64,000 nt of DNA from Micropterix aruncella (taxonomy: Eukaryota; Arthropoda; Insecta; Lepidoptera; Micropterigidae). The number at the start of each line of letters is the position of its first letter. Position 1 is the first letter of the stretch. This document shows positions 1-11,537 of the stretch, piece after piece. The notes below the pieces were generated by a model, which searched no databases, was not told where the DNA came from, and saw only the letters and a list, made by a program, of their open reading frames with translations. The DNA lies in NCBI GenBank assembly GCA_944548615.1, contig OX155952.1, forward strand, positions 27,716,418-27,780,417. The letters run 5' to 3'. Made by a program: the position numbers and the translations under genes.

Positions 1-690
1 TCATTAATTTCCAATATTCAAGAGTTTGACTTTCGACACAACAAACTTTACTTAGTTTACAATCGGTTCAGATGTTCTTTTGTTCTACATCTCTTCTGCG
101 TTGTCCCCATGTGACATGTTTTCATAGCTGCATATTATTCGGAATCCAGTTTCTCATTTTTCAAGCATGATGAGGATGTGTATACCGTCTGTGGTATCAA
201 GTAGCCACACGAGTAAGTGTCGTCTGCTCTGAATATGTAGGTTACGTATGTGTTGTTTATAAAGATATATGAAGGTACTGCAAATAGCAGAGTACAAGGA
301 GATACAGACAGTCATTATTTATATACGAATTATATAACGCTTTTTCACAAACATAACAATTTTAGCTTTTATTGTTATTTTAATATAAATTATAAATACT
401 TGATAATATAAATTAGTTTATCGGTATAAAATATTTATTTTGATACATATAAAATAATTGTTAGATAATAATATAAAAATAAATATTTAGAAAAGTAAAT
501 AAATAAGAGGTAGACAGAGAGGTGTATATTTTTCTCATTTTGGCCTATTTGGGGATAAAAATAAAACAGTTACTCTTTGCTTTGTAGTGCATGACAAATT
601 ATCTTAATAAATTGCAATTTAGCTTTATTGTGAAATATATTATTGCCGTTGAATGTGCCATTGTAGGTTTCCTGTAAATATGTTCAATAT
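1..690. other. AT-rich stretch without a gene
   Basis: Mostly AT-rich unique sequence with poly-A and poly-T rich patches between about 330 and 500. I see no exon-like reading frame, RNA gene or paired repeat. The last part (about 660-713) borders the LINE fossil that follows and may contain its degraded 3' end. Confidence 0.5.
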
Positions 691-1124
691 GTGTTCCTCG
701 CTTGATTCGTATTTTACCGGTATACGTGGAAAACAAACGGAATTCTTGTATTCCATTTTGGTATATTCAGACAGACCACTGTAGGGAAATCGATAGGATT
801 GTTTACACTTCCATGTAACAATGACATGTGTGTCACTGTTCGCCTGTCACCTAGTGTTGTCATATTAAAATGCGGCAATCTCTCATTTATTTCTCTACAC
901 AGGTGTTCACGGTAGTTCAGCAGTATCAAGAAACGTTTGTGAGTATTTTCAATCCAATCACGGTGGGCGCCATACTGTTGACTCCTCATATCATCAAAAT
1001 TTATTAAGTACTGGGATTTTTTTCCGGGAGCGAATCTTCCAGTGTTAATATAAATATTAAAGTCCACTAAGTTTATAAAATAAACAGGTCTGAAATATAA
1101 CCTCACCGCAATATAATCGTACAT
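691..1124 (-). pseudogene. LINE reverse transcriptase C-terminal fragment
   Basis: Minus-strand open frame of 136 codons (1124 to 714). It carries the peptide order typical of the region after the catalytic domain of Jockey/CR1-group non-LTR retrotransposon reverse transcriptases. A QQYGAHRDWIENTHKRFL block resembles the usual 'Y..H...IE..QKRF' segment. It is followed by LGDRRTVTHMSLLHG and by a short FHVYR block where the family has 'FHVP.R.NY'. Below 714 the frame meets a stop, and related residues (NTNQARNTY) continue just past it, so the end is broken by at least one nonsense change. The catalytic YxDD-type domain and the upstream endonuclease are absent. I take this as a 5'-truncated, decayed insertion, not a host gene. 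The clade is inferred from peptide style only. Confidence 0.6.
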
Positions 1125-3165
1125 CTAATTAACCCTAATCCTGCATTCATATTTGTACCTGCAAATCACGCTGATAAAATATCCTTCTCATAACCCGCCC
1201 CTACTCTCCACGTGTAAATCCATACAAACGCCCGACCTGGATCCACAAAAGGATGGGAGTTTGCCGGCGCATCATTCAGTATATCCGCCAAAGCGTAAAT
1301 GCCACACATTAATTGGGAATTAGCGTTGTTATATGCCCTCCGTGTTATTTTTTAACTCCCCTCGCCCCCCTCCCTACATCCTTCCCTCTTCCCTCTTGTG
1401 CGGGAAGGGGATGGGAGGGATAATAAAGACTTGGATTTCAATGATTCACGTTTGTGGAGGGGGGAGTGGGTGGCGTAAATCCCGATCTCCCGCGGATAAA
1501 CTGCTCCGAGTGGGTGAGAGAGGGTAGGTCGTAATAATCGCACGCACGCACACACACAAATACGTTCTCGTATACGTACACAATAAACCCACAAATTGGG
1601 GAGGGTTACGTTTCAATAAAAAAAATCCAATGCGGGAAAAAATCTTATTCAGGTTTTTATCGATTAGAAAATAAGCTACACGATACCGCACTACCTTGTT
1701 GTAAATATTTAGGAGCGATGCGATATTATTTTATATGCAGAAATGGGCCATAAACACCGGTTACCTTTATCCATAATCCAAAAACTTGACGATTTTTAAG
1801 TGTTTTTCTTAAGTCCAATTTTCAATATTCTCAAATGCCATTATACCGGATTTAAAAATGTCATTATATCAGATATAAGGAAGATAATATGACAGAAACT
1901 TGAGTTTAAAGCCCTGTATCATTTTGATAGAAACTATGCGAAACCGCCAAAACAACACATCGCATAATCAAAATTATACGGTATAATTATGAATGCTTCA
2001 ACTATCAACGTCATATGAATATGTAGTTAGAAAAAGTTTAGTTTCATGTTCTAAAAATTTACTTAATAAACTTCTATATCTTTATGAGTAATAAGCAGAG
2101 AAATGGTTTTATGATTTTGGTTTTGTGAGAGTTAGATAATGAATTATAAAATAACCTATCCCTGTGTCAATTTCTAAATCAGTACATTAAATTAACATCT
2201 AAAAGTGATTAAAATATATCAGATAGCATTATTTGTCGAGTTAAATTCAGAAAATAAATTAAATTCGGATTAAAAATAATTATAATGATATTTTTCTGTA
2301 TTTCCACTGAAAAACGTGTAGAGTCTGAAAGGTTTTAATTAATTTAAGACGTTTTTACGACTTATTGACTTTGAAATTAGACGGATCACGTTTAGCGAGA
2401 ATGTTTTAAATGGAAGAGAATGCGAGACCAGTAAAGGCATTTTTGGATTTTTTCTCTATCTTCATCTCGTACTTCTCATAATATTTTGGAGTTTTACATA
2501 GAAGGCAAAAGGACAACAGCGGATGATCTGAATTGCTAATTTTAATTTTCAATTCAAATATCAAAAATGGTCGCTGAATTTTGTATCAAAAACAACTATA
2601 ATATATTCAATAAAATGTACCTACTCAAAAAAAATAGTATCATCGTAGGCGAGCTTGTAGATTCGGCTGAAAAACGCCGCTGAAACGCGGCCCCGACCTA
2701 CCTCAACTGAAACGAGCAGAGCATTAAACCCGTATGCCTACTGACAGGTTACCGTAAGTTACGCGGCAGCGCCGCGGCCGCAACCAGTGGCCACATTCCG
2801 CCTCTACTATTATAGACACAAGCCGTGAGGATGCTACAAATAGACCTGGCAGCGTCAGTGGTCATAGCTCTGAAAAGGTTGTGTACTCGCAATCGTTTAT
2901 AATTCGACACAGCGGTCATTATTTCACGGTCAAAATTTACAATTAATACTCGTATATAAAGTAAATGTTTTTATGTACGAAAAAAATAATAAAGCCTTAC
3001 GCTCCTCTTAACATCTCTCTACACCCCCAAAGGTGAGAGCGCCCCATCGGTTGGGAAGTCCTGCTATACCTTTATATCTATAATCGTGTCACTGTGAAAA
3101 TTTATTTTTTAAATTTTATTAAGCAAAGCTAAGTACAAAAAAAACTAATTGATAATTATTAGATA
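1125..3165. other. Gene-free stretch with two GC-richer patches
   Basis: AT-rich unique sequence. 1340-1545 alternates C-rich and G-rich runs and gives overlapping open frames on both strands, which I read as composition effects. 2640-2890 is a GC-rich patch containing GCGGCAGCGCCGCGGCCGC-like sequence, with no convincing exon. No RNA gene or TIR pair is seen. Confidence 0.45.
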
Positions 3166-3275
3166 CTAGCTGACCCGACAGACGTTGTCCTGTCTAAATT
3201 TAAATACATTTGTTTGTGATCGTTTTGTGAATTTGTGAAAAGCTCTTGGTATATGTAAACAAATTAGAAAATCAG
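3166..3275 (-). mobile_element. Helitron-type 3' terminus
   Basis: Read on the minus strand this ends in CTAG, followed by a host T, as Helitron 3' ends do. Just upstream sits the short hairpin GACAG...CTGTC around GACAACGT. The stretch TCAGCTAG with that hairpin matches the form I associate with non-autonomous lepidopteran Helitrons. The 5' end (TC) is not identifiable, because an E5 repeat fragment begins at about 3276. Confidence 0.5.
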
Positions 3276-3510
3276 TTGTGTCTCCCGAAAACTTTCCAAT
3301 AATCATACTACCCCCCCCCCTCCCCCACGCCAAACCCATCAACCTCCCCCCCCAAACTATACCACTCTCCTAACCCCCCCAGCCCCCCTTACGAACTCCA
3401 CCCGCCCCCTAATTCTCCCAGCCTCTTATCTACACCCCCAACTCCACCCCCAACCCCCTTTCCCAACCCCCCACACAAACTCCACCCCCCCCCCCCCTAC
3501 CAAAGTTGTG
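3276..3510 (+). repeat. Fragment of dispersed repeat E5 with C-rich expansion
   Basis: It begins with CAGTTGTGTCTCCCGAAAAC, a diverged form of the E5 start GGTTGTGTCACCCCAAGAC seen at 8849, 14365, 30976 and 56569. The next 200 bases are almost entirely C with scattered A and T, including C-runs of about ten at 3310 and more than ten near 3487. Other copies have a shorter C-rich patch in the same place (8895-8960, 14410-14440), so this copy has expanded it. The rest of the element is missing. Confidence 0.55.
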
Positions 3511-5030
3511 GTTGCTAGGTTGGACATAAAAAAGAACGGCCTAATAAATACATCGGTAGAGTACGAGAATGCATGTGGGTAACGAGGAGTCTGGTTTCGT
3601 TAAATAATTAAATTGGAATATAAAGAAAATCAGACCTTTTATATTAAGAAAGTATGAATTCTTAGACTTTTCGTATAATAGAACCATTTAACCAGCCACT
3701 ATCTTAAAGCGAAATAAAAAAATCTTTAGCGTACGTCAGTTTTAATGACAAAAGGATATTCGTGCTAAAGTTGTAAAAAATGACCATAGCAGTGAATCGT
3801 TATTGCGTCACAAACAAATAGTCGAAATGCCAATAGTCATCTTTCAGTTAAAACAGTTACCTCGCTCTGCTCGGTAATTTAATTTACATATCTAGTAAAT
3901 GGCCTCTGCGATAATTTACCTATGAAGAAAATGACGAATATCACAAAACAACGGACCGGATCATGTGCCGTAACATTACAATGACACCCGGCTAGCAAAG
4001 TGCTTGCGGCCGTCCGTGCTAAACTTTAAGAAGTTTCTATCTCAGGATATATAGGTAGGATATATAGGCGACATAGGAAAAATAAAAATACAAAAAATTA
4101 AGTTTAATTAATCTGGGTTTTATTTTTTCTGAAATTCTCTTTGGCCATTTTTTAGCATGGCTTGTGATTGTAGCAGTGGGCTATAGTCTGTCGGGTAGCG
4201 GCCCCTGTTACGGGAGATTTCCTAACCGCAGATTAGATTTCCCGGATCAGCGGCGTGAGGAACGGGGCATAAAGGAAAGAGAATAGGGGGGGGGGGGGAG
4301 GGGACTAATGCCCTTAGTCACCGAGCCGCCCGGGCTGATATAGTTACTTTGATGCTCGTTAGGACTGGCTTTTATATGGCGGGTTTAGAGTTAGTAAACA
4401 TACGACCGCATTCGCCGTGGATGCCATTATGAAACAAAGAAATACACGGTATGGCACTATCCGCACAGACTAGGCTATGTGTATTCGAAAGGGAAATTAA
4501 AAGTTAATCTACCAAAACATCTACACAGAGTTAACCTGCACAGTGTGTCTACAAAGAGGGTAGTTTTTCTTTAAAAGCATAGAAATGCCATAAGTCTACC
4601 GATGTCTGCGCGTACCTGTGCGTTCATGCAGACACTGCGCAGAATAATCTGCGCGTTTATCATGTTCATTTAATCTTTAGTGTCGCAATTTTGTGGTACC
4701 AAGTGTAAAGGAGGATATTTACGAGAAGTTATTGTTAAAGATACAAGAAACAAAGTTTCATATTTTTTTGCGATATGTCCTCTTAAATATCAAATGTCAC
4801 AAATTTAATCAACTTGCACAATGCACATCTTATTTTAAAAAAAATATATTAGGCAGATTTCAGGTAGTTATATCTATTTTTCTTCGTTAAGATGCCGAGT
4901 TATACATCTTTACTTAATTTTAATTCCTTAATATGATAAGTTATATCCGAGCCCAATTAAACTAATGTATGAAACTAAATATTATTTTTTTTAAAATTTG
5001 ACATTGTCAATTTTATTAGATTAGATTATC
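3511..5030. other. Gene-free stretch
   Basis: Unique AT-rich DNA. 4140-4345 is GC-richer and holds a long G-run near 4288-4302. 4046-4072 contains a short tandem copy of GGATATATAGG. An open frame of 65 codons at 4693-4890 is AT-rich, without recognisable domains, and I do not call it a gene. Confidence 0.45.
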
Positions 5031-5035
5031 ATTAG

Positions 5036-5150
5036 ATTGTTAATAGCACCCGACGTTTGGTCATCGTCGAAACGTCAGGTTCTACAAACTTCTCGCGGTA
5101 TATTCATTTTATATTATTTATAATGTCAAACAACCGCGATAGTCTTCGTT
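5036..5150 (+). repeat. Half copy of foldback family F71
   Basis: Matches the right arm and right flank of the 17156-17470 foldback: CGAAACGTCAGGTTCTACAA, then CGCGGTA, then TTTATAATGTCAAACAACCG and CGATAGTCTTCG. The left part has a remnant ACCCGACGTTTGG, so some arm pairing remains, but most of the left arm and the loop are lost. Confidence 0.65.
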
Positions 5151-6835
5151 TTCATGGAGAAAGGATATTAAAAAATAATTGTATTGAACCTAAGTACATT
5201 TGTTTGGGTAAAACGATATAAGTAAGTTCGAAATGTTTCCATTTACCCAAAGTTATTCATAAATATAATATAACATATAAACGGTTTATAAAGATCAGAA
5301 TGCTTCCGTTTACCCAAAACGTTGTAATACTTTTTTAACACTAAAGGATGAGTGTTTTAATAAAGTTTGATCTGACAGCTAGCCAGCTATGCCATTCCAA
5401 TGGCGCCAAGCAAGACCGTCCTCGTTTAACAAACGCGTGCAACGCATATATCAATATCATAAACAAACATGAATTACAGAATATTTTCGGTAAGACCTCG
5501 CAGGAGAGATTAAGGCAATTAGTGGCGTACATTTCCTTCAGCGCGCGGTCGCTGCGGGCGCCTTTCTATCTGAATTAATCACGCGTAAGATCAATCAGGA
5601 TAAAATGCGGATGAAAACGTAAACATCTTCAGTACTCGCGGTGCCGCTGTGTGCCGCCAGGGCTGGATCGCTCGCTGCCCCACTACTAAGAAATAGCGTA
5701 GATAGGCCTTCCATACTGACATCAGCATAATGGGTCTCTTTAATTTTCCTTATTGATGGTATACTCTTTGTCGGTTATCCGTGAATATAGGAATAATCCC
5801 TATTACATACAGCTGACTAAATACTTTCGGTATTGTAATAGATTGTAGTGAATTTTGTTTAGTATTTAAAATGAGTGGTTTATTGTATTACATTCCCAAA
5901 AAATGCATCATGTTACACAAGTGTGCAAATTAGGAAAGTCTTGTTTTCGAGTAAATATAAAGTTCCAATTTGCACCGAATGTTTATAATATTGCACTAAC
6001 TGTTTATAATACATAATATAATATTATATCAAATGAATGTATGGCATAATATACTAAACTTATATATGACAGTTGGATGGCAGTTAGTTACATTTTCGGA
6101 AGTGGGAGATAGATAGATATATAAATATATTTGATCGAATCTTTATTAAATTAATGCTAAATATAAAGGCTGCCTGTCTGGCGAAAACGATACGATTCGA
6201 GGCAACTTCTCTATTATCGCCAAAGTGCAACCCTCTTCGAGAGGGTCGCGAGCTTTTGGAGCAAATTTTAATTACATTCTTACAACCACCTTACCGTTAT
6301 ACTTTTAAAACTAACTTAATCCTAAATCCCTCTTAATTGTAACTCGACAAGGTAATTTCCTTCATGGACGACTAATTTCAATTATTGTTTACTTTTCCAC
6401 AAAATGCCACTGAAGGATGGCAGTCGACTACTATCGGGGTCTCTTTCAGGGTCGACACAGTAATTTGCATAGGCGACCAATTATACGTCCATTGAACTTA
6501 AGTCCCTCGCCCGTCTCTTACATTTGAAAGCCGTTTCTGGCAAAACCTATTTTTCGAAAAGAGAAATGGTGCTACAACATTCCCAGACGCGCACCAAACT
6601 GTGTCCCATTGAACAAGTCGCATAGTTGAATCGGAGATATTTTTATTTGCATTCAGTCCTATCTTTCTCTTCATTGGTGCTACTGGGCGCGCGCCACCCA
6701 CCAGCCTAGAGATCACATCAAAGGGAGCGACCGGGACGAAAAGCGTGGCGTCGAGCCACATCAAGGATAGACACACGGGCTATTACGTAGATAGTACAGT
6801 CGCGCGCATTTTTTATTTTTTTTAATTATAAACTC
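5151..6835. other. Gene-free stretch with both-strand open frames
   Basis: 5340-5700 and 6490-6780 are GC-richer and open on one or both strands for 60-92 codons (for example minus 6776-6498). No domain, signal peptide or splice-consistent structure is recognisable. Such both-strand openness with balanced composition is common in conserved non-coding DNA, but that is inference. Confidence 0.4.
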
Positions 6836-7060
6836 TATTCTATTGATATACATATACTCTATTGCTATAAAGAGTGAAATCAAACTTTATTCTATTGATA
6901 TAAAGTTTAAATATTGATATAAATGATATCGATATAGATGATACAGTTGAAATATTGATATTATATAATACCTATAATATATTTCGATATATAATATTCT
7001 ATAATACCCATAATATATATCGATAATGTAATATTGTATTGATATAGATGATACATAAAA
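6836..7060. repeat. Cryptic AT repeat (TATTGATATA-type)
   Basis: Low-complexity DNA built from variants of TATTGATATA, CGATATA and ATAATACC. For example, a GATATAGATGATACA block recurs near 6929 and 7037. It has no fixed period, so it is a scrambled, slippage-derived tract and not a clean satellite. Confidence 0.55.
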
Positions 7061-7261
7061 AATATGAATGCTTTAGATTATTATTTGTTACATATTGCGA
7101 AATGTCTTTGTTTCTTCAGTATTATACAACTCCTAAAGGTTGATATTGCGGTGATGTTTGCTAAGCCTGTGCATCTTGCCTGCTGCTCCTATTTTACCTA
7201 AAAAAAACAATTTTATATATTAAATTCAAATTGGCAACCACACGTGGACGAGGTAAGTCGT

Positions 7262-8043
7262 TAAATATTTGCTAGTTTTCACCCTCTGCAAACACTCAGA
7301 AGATTTCTTCCTATGGACACAAAAAAATCTCTTGCACAGTCTCTCCTCTTACCTTTCCTTGACTATGCAGATGTGGCTTATCTCGATTTATCAGAGGAAC
7401 TGCTCAACAAACTTGAACGTTTGCAAAATGTATGCATACGATTCATCTTCGGTCTACGTAAGTATGATCACGTGTCCGACTATTGGGCACAGTTAAAGGG
7501 CACAGTTAAAGTGGTTGCCAGTACGCCAAAGAAGAAATGTTCATATACTTGCTCTCCTATATCGTGTACTCTCCCAATTAACACCATCCTATCTCCACGA
7601 GCTTTTTGAACCACTAAGTTCCCACGGTCTTGTACTTCGGTCAGCCTCTGACAGTTTATTAAAAATTCCGAGCCATAATAGTGATTTATATTCCTATTCA
7701 TTCTGTGTCCATGGTGCAAGACTCTGGAACGATCTCCCAGCAAATATACGAAACTCGCCTTCTTTACCATCGTTTAAGACTCACCTTAAGGATTACTACC
7801 TTTCTAAGAAGTAACCAGTTCTTCCCTTTCTCTCCTGTTCGTCTCCCAATTTCCTGTCCTCGGGCATTATTAGTTTTAAATTCTTCCACTTGTCTGTATG
7901 CTATGTAATAATCTTTATTTTCACAATGCGCGAATGTACCACTGTGTTTAGGTTAGTTGTAAAACATTGACATGTGGCAATAAGCTCGCCTTTTTGTATA
8001 ACAATTAAGTGCAAATAAAGAGTTTATTATTATTATTATTATT
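7262..8043 (+). pseudogene. CR1-like LINE, 3' end with broken RT C-terminus
   Basis: 7262-7812 encodes the C-terminal end of a CR1/Rex1-like reverse transcriptase: LRRFLPMDTKKSLAQSLLLP, then LDYADV, then LNKLERLQNVCIRF and YDHVS, and in another frame WLPVRQRRNVHIL, PSYL, YSFCVHGARLWNDLP and a final YLSKK stop. The frame switch has a visible cause. The 13-base unit GGGCACAGTTAAA is present twice in tandem (7485-7497 and 7498-7510), and removing one copy joins the two frames at QLK|WLP. After the stop comes about 230 bases of 3' UTR with GGCAATAAGCTCGCCTTTTT, AATAAAG and an (ATT)n tail. The element is 5'-truncated, and the catalytic domain is absent. The clade name is my recognition and is not verified by search. 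Confidence 0.75.
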
Positions 8044-8257
8044 AAATAAATATAAATAATATACCGTAATATATCCTAACGTAGCATAACAGAACCTAAT
8101 ATAAAGTAATCTAACATAATAAAATATATTCTAACATGCTTAACATAAAATAGAATGATATATTTTTTATTCATAATTAATTATGCTCTATTTTCATAAA
8201 TAAATAATTGTAATATTCCATATATGCTATATAGTTATAACTAATATTTTGACCATA
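8044..8257. other. AT-rich spacer
   Basis: Very AT-rich sequence with loose repetition of CTAACATAAT-like words. No gene is seen. It separates the CR1 tail from the next MITE. Confidence 0.4.
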
Positions 8258-8473
8258 AGGTAAAAGTGGGATACCTAGTTGCCCCAGGAGCCGTCGTCGA
8301 ACTTTATTTTTACACAGGCGACAAGTGCAATCTTCGCGGTTGCCGCCTAAACACTAGACAGGCAGGGGGTTGTACTTTGCTTATAAGTATTAGCTGCTAT
8401 CATGTTTGCAAGTCTTAATTTTGAAGTATGGAGCGTCTTTCCTCCTGGGGAAACTATCCCACTTTTACCCTAC
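8258..8473. mobile_element. Short pogo-like MITE
   Basis: About 216 bases with terminal inverted repeats. The left end AGGTAAAAGTGGGATA pairs with a right end whose complement is GTAGGGTAAAAGTGGGATA. Pairing continues more weakly into CCCCAGGAG inside both ends. TA lies on each side (8256-8257 and 8474-8475), as expected for Tc1/mariner/pogo insertion. The interior has no coding capacity. Confidence 0.65.
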
Positions 8474-8848
8474 TATAACTTCGTCAAATACATAGCAATC
8501 TACCACTTGACTCTTGGTTGATATCGTTCTTATATTGTTTTTAAGTTTAATCACGCTTTTTATTAAAAAAAACTTCGATTTTGTTGTTTTATAGAAATTT
8601 AAGTAAACCATAAATACTGAGGTGTTAAAAAGCATCTGTATTTTGAGGCTTTTCGGGGATCAAATGTGTACCAGAAAGCAAATATTTCCGCCTACTGACC
8701 TTATGCTAATTTCTTTATTTCCTTAAGTGTGCAGAGCGCTGCAATGATGACAATGGTAAATTGATAAACTTTATTACCATTTTAAATGTCCTAATTCTAA
8801 GTAAATTTTACTAGTTTTAGAAGTTGCGTCTTCTATGTAGGAAAAAAA
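8474..8848. other. AT-rich spacer without a gene
   Basis: Unique AT-rich sequence. Nothing recognisable before the E5 copy begins. Confidence 0.4.
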
Positions 8849-9477
8849 CGGTTGTGTCACCCCAAGACTTTCCCGGCAAGCAGACAATCGCCATACCCCC
8901 GCAATCCCCTCCATCCCCCATCCCCCTCCACCACGCCAACTCTCCCCACCCCTCCCCAACCGTTAGTTATTTTGTCAAGTGACTATGATAGCAAAAGTAG
9001 CATATTTTGGTATTTGTAGTATTTCCGTGGTATTAAAATGGCATTTTTCCAATAATGACGTAGTAGTATTTTCTTAAATACGGCGGTATTTAAAAAAATG
9101 CGTCGCTTGTATATGATATATTCCAAACAAAATGTCACAACGTGATTTCAGTCCAACAAGGCATCTGTGTACCGAATTTTAGGTCTCTAACTGCAATATT
9201 TCGAGATCGACGTATGACTAGCCCACCCTCTGGTGGACCGATTTTAACTACAATCTTTTAAACTCTTGCCATGACCGAATGATGCCTGCATGCCAAAGTT
9301 TAGGTCAATCGGATGAAACGTTTAGGCGCTATCGTGGAGGAACACACACACATACTCACAGAGAGACTTCAGTCTGGAAATTGTCCTAATCGTCTCAGGG
9401 GGTGTCAAAATGGATATTACCGTCTTCATCTCGATTTTTTAGCGCGTTCACAATACTTTCCTTAGTACCAGAAAGTA
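8849..9477 (+). repeat. Dispersed repeat E5, copy 2
   Basis: Start CGGTTGTGTCACCCCAAGAC then TTTCCCGGCAAG. The end is GCGCGTTCACAATACTTTCC followed by CAGAAAGT. Internal blocks shared with the other copies are GTCCAACAAGGCA, CCTCTGGTGGACCGATTTTA, ATGCCTGCATGCCAAA, GGCGCTATCGTGGAGGAA and a short G-run (G5 near 9400) before the GTCAAAATGGATATTACCGTC block. No protein is encoded. Ends of some copies can pair (ACTTTCCCGG with CCGGGAAAGT), suggesting a DNA-element ancestry, but homology continues outside that pairing. Confidence 0.7.
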
Positions 9478-10386
9478 ATATACTTTGGCATAGAATCTAG
9501 TTTGACTTATAATTATAATTTTTTCTAAACGACAATTTCTGAAGCCAACTGTACCTGCCGATTTCTCCCATGATACTCCAGTAAAGCACGCGCGGGATTA
9601 TAACTCGGTAAAGATTGATATAACTAATTTACCTGGTTACTGCCATTTGCCTTATTGGTAGTTGGAGAGAGGGTGCCGGCGGAAAGGGAAGGGGGGGGGG
9701 GGGGGATTGTAGGGGGTCGATATGTTGTGTTTCATTGCGGGGAATCAGAGTATTTGCCAAGGGATAAAATTGATAGAATGACGGAACGTCTTCAATGTGC
9801 AAACATCGTTTGATATCGGATCTCCATTGACAACCAACATGCTGTTTGCGAGGGATCTCTCTCGTTGCTGCTTTTCTGTGGCTGTCATGGAGAAATTAAT
9901 GAACGCCTAATCAAAAGGTATATTATTGCGAGTTACGTTTCTTAAATATTAATATCACCGTAGTAGCTACTACACTGACGTTGATGCTTCACTTGCAACA
10001 AATAAGTTTTTAACTAAGTCCATTATGTTAAGAGGATTACATTTTAATCTATTATAAATACTAAAAGATAAACCACACTTATTTATTTGTTCATTCATAT
10101 GTGTATTATTTGTTTATTTATTAATTTGGTAAATTTATATCAACATACATAAAATCGAAATTTAAATTTCAACATATATTTTGAAATTTTCTCTACAATA
10201 AATAATAATTAAATAATAAATTGATAAAATATAGAGTAATTCGGCGGTTAAGTAGCCCGACCAGGTTGCCACAAGCCTAGGAAATGGAAATATTTTCCTG
10301 AAACTGTGGAGCTCGCCAAGACGTGTGGCCGACATGGCGGGTATCGGGCTAAATACCTCCAATCATGATGAACAGTACAACCTTAT
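9478..10386. other. Gene-free stretch
   Basis: Unique DNA with a long G-run at about 9691-9705 within a purine-rich patch. AT-rich after 9900. GC-richer sequence at 10240-10386 probably belongs to the decayed upstream part of the RTE-type fragment that follows, but its frame is lost. Confidence 0.4.
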
Positions 10387-10513
10387 GACATCAAGGAGAC
10401 AGCTGGACCTGTCTGGATGAGGGAAACGGACAACCGATCTGGATGGAGAGTGATTGGAGAGGCGTATGCCCAACGGTGGGCGAATGCGCGATGATGATAA
10501 AGAAGAAGAAGAT
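10387..10513 (+). pseudogene. RTE-type LINE, last 35 codons and tail
   Basis: An uninterrupted frame from 10387 to the stop at 10492-10494 reads DIKETAGPVWMR, then NRSGWRVIGEAYAQRWANAR and stop. This is the characteristic C-terminal end of RTE/BovB-type reverse transcriptases, where 'D...W...GEAY.QRW' closes the protein. It is followed directly by a TGATGATAAAGAAGAAG short repeat, matching the short tandem tails of RTE elements. Everything upstream is truncated or degraded, so it cannot be functional. Confidence 0.7.
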
Positions 10514-11537
10514 ATCAACATACTCACACATCTAGCTTCGATATTTCTACACAAAGGATGAATCATTTCTTGGCAAACTCTTCGCCTTTTAAAAAAAAAT
10601 ACTTTTCCCTATAATTGAGTGCAAAGTTTATTTATGTGCATTTATTATTAAGTCGTTTTGTTATAGGCAATATACATGTAGATATGTTCATTTCCTTAAC
10701 AAAACAAAAAAATAGGATTCCTTTTCTGTAGATATTCTTTAATGAATTATATATTATTAATATTATAATTAATATTTTAACTGCTATTATAACTTTTATT
10801 TATTATGTTATTTAACTATTATTTTTATTAAATATAACTAAAAATACATTAATAAGTATTTTCTTTCATTTAACATTTATTTTATATAGCTTGTTAGTAA
10901 CGAAATTGTGAGCTTTAATAAGTTGATATAGGCAGTCGTTCATGTTGCATGTTCTATTGTACATCTTGACCATCATAATCATGTGTTTAACTGAGTAAAT
11001 GCCCCACTTGTTTTGTCGTATAATTCAATTAAATAATACAATATTCATTTGCCTATTTAAAGTTATAACTACGAATATAGGTTTCTTTATAATATAATAG
11101 ATGTTTTTTTATAATATGTGTGTGTTTTTGCACGTGTGCGTCTATTAAGTTTGTTGGTGGTCTGTATATTTCCCCCTTGTCTGCCGCCATAAAGACCGTA
11201 TCACACTAAGCATTTGCATATCAAAACCTATAAAAAATGCTCCTCGCAAGGTGGAGGGTTATAGCGAATAGTCATGGCTCTACGTATAAAAATGAATATC
11301 CAGCGCAGCTAAGACAAGCTCCCTTTGTCGTTCTCCCCTCGTCTATTTGGGTTTAATCCAGGCCGGTGCAGTGCTTATCGTACTTCCGGTATAACGCGGC
11401 GGGATTTATCAACCAGCCCAGACATCCGTTTCCTAGCGATTACGCTCCAGTGTGATGCTGCAAAAAATATACTTACCAAATAAAAGACAAAACTATAGCA
11501 CTGTATTCTGATTTAAGATTAGTAATATAGCTTTTTT
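10514..11537. other. Gene-free, AT-rich; GC-richer unique island at the end
   Basis: 10600-11120 is strongly AT-rich. 11210-11460 is a GC-richer unique island with no open exon. It resembles candidate conserved non-coding DNA by composition only. Confidence 0.4.

Noticed and set aside
1333..1691. Overlapping open frames of 64-81 codons on both strands
   Set aside because: Caused by purine- and pyrimidine-rich runs; no domain and no conservation argument.
5340..5580. Both-strand frames of 63-76 codons
   Set aside because: No recognisable protein, and a coding gene would not be expected to be open on both strands.
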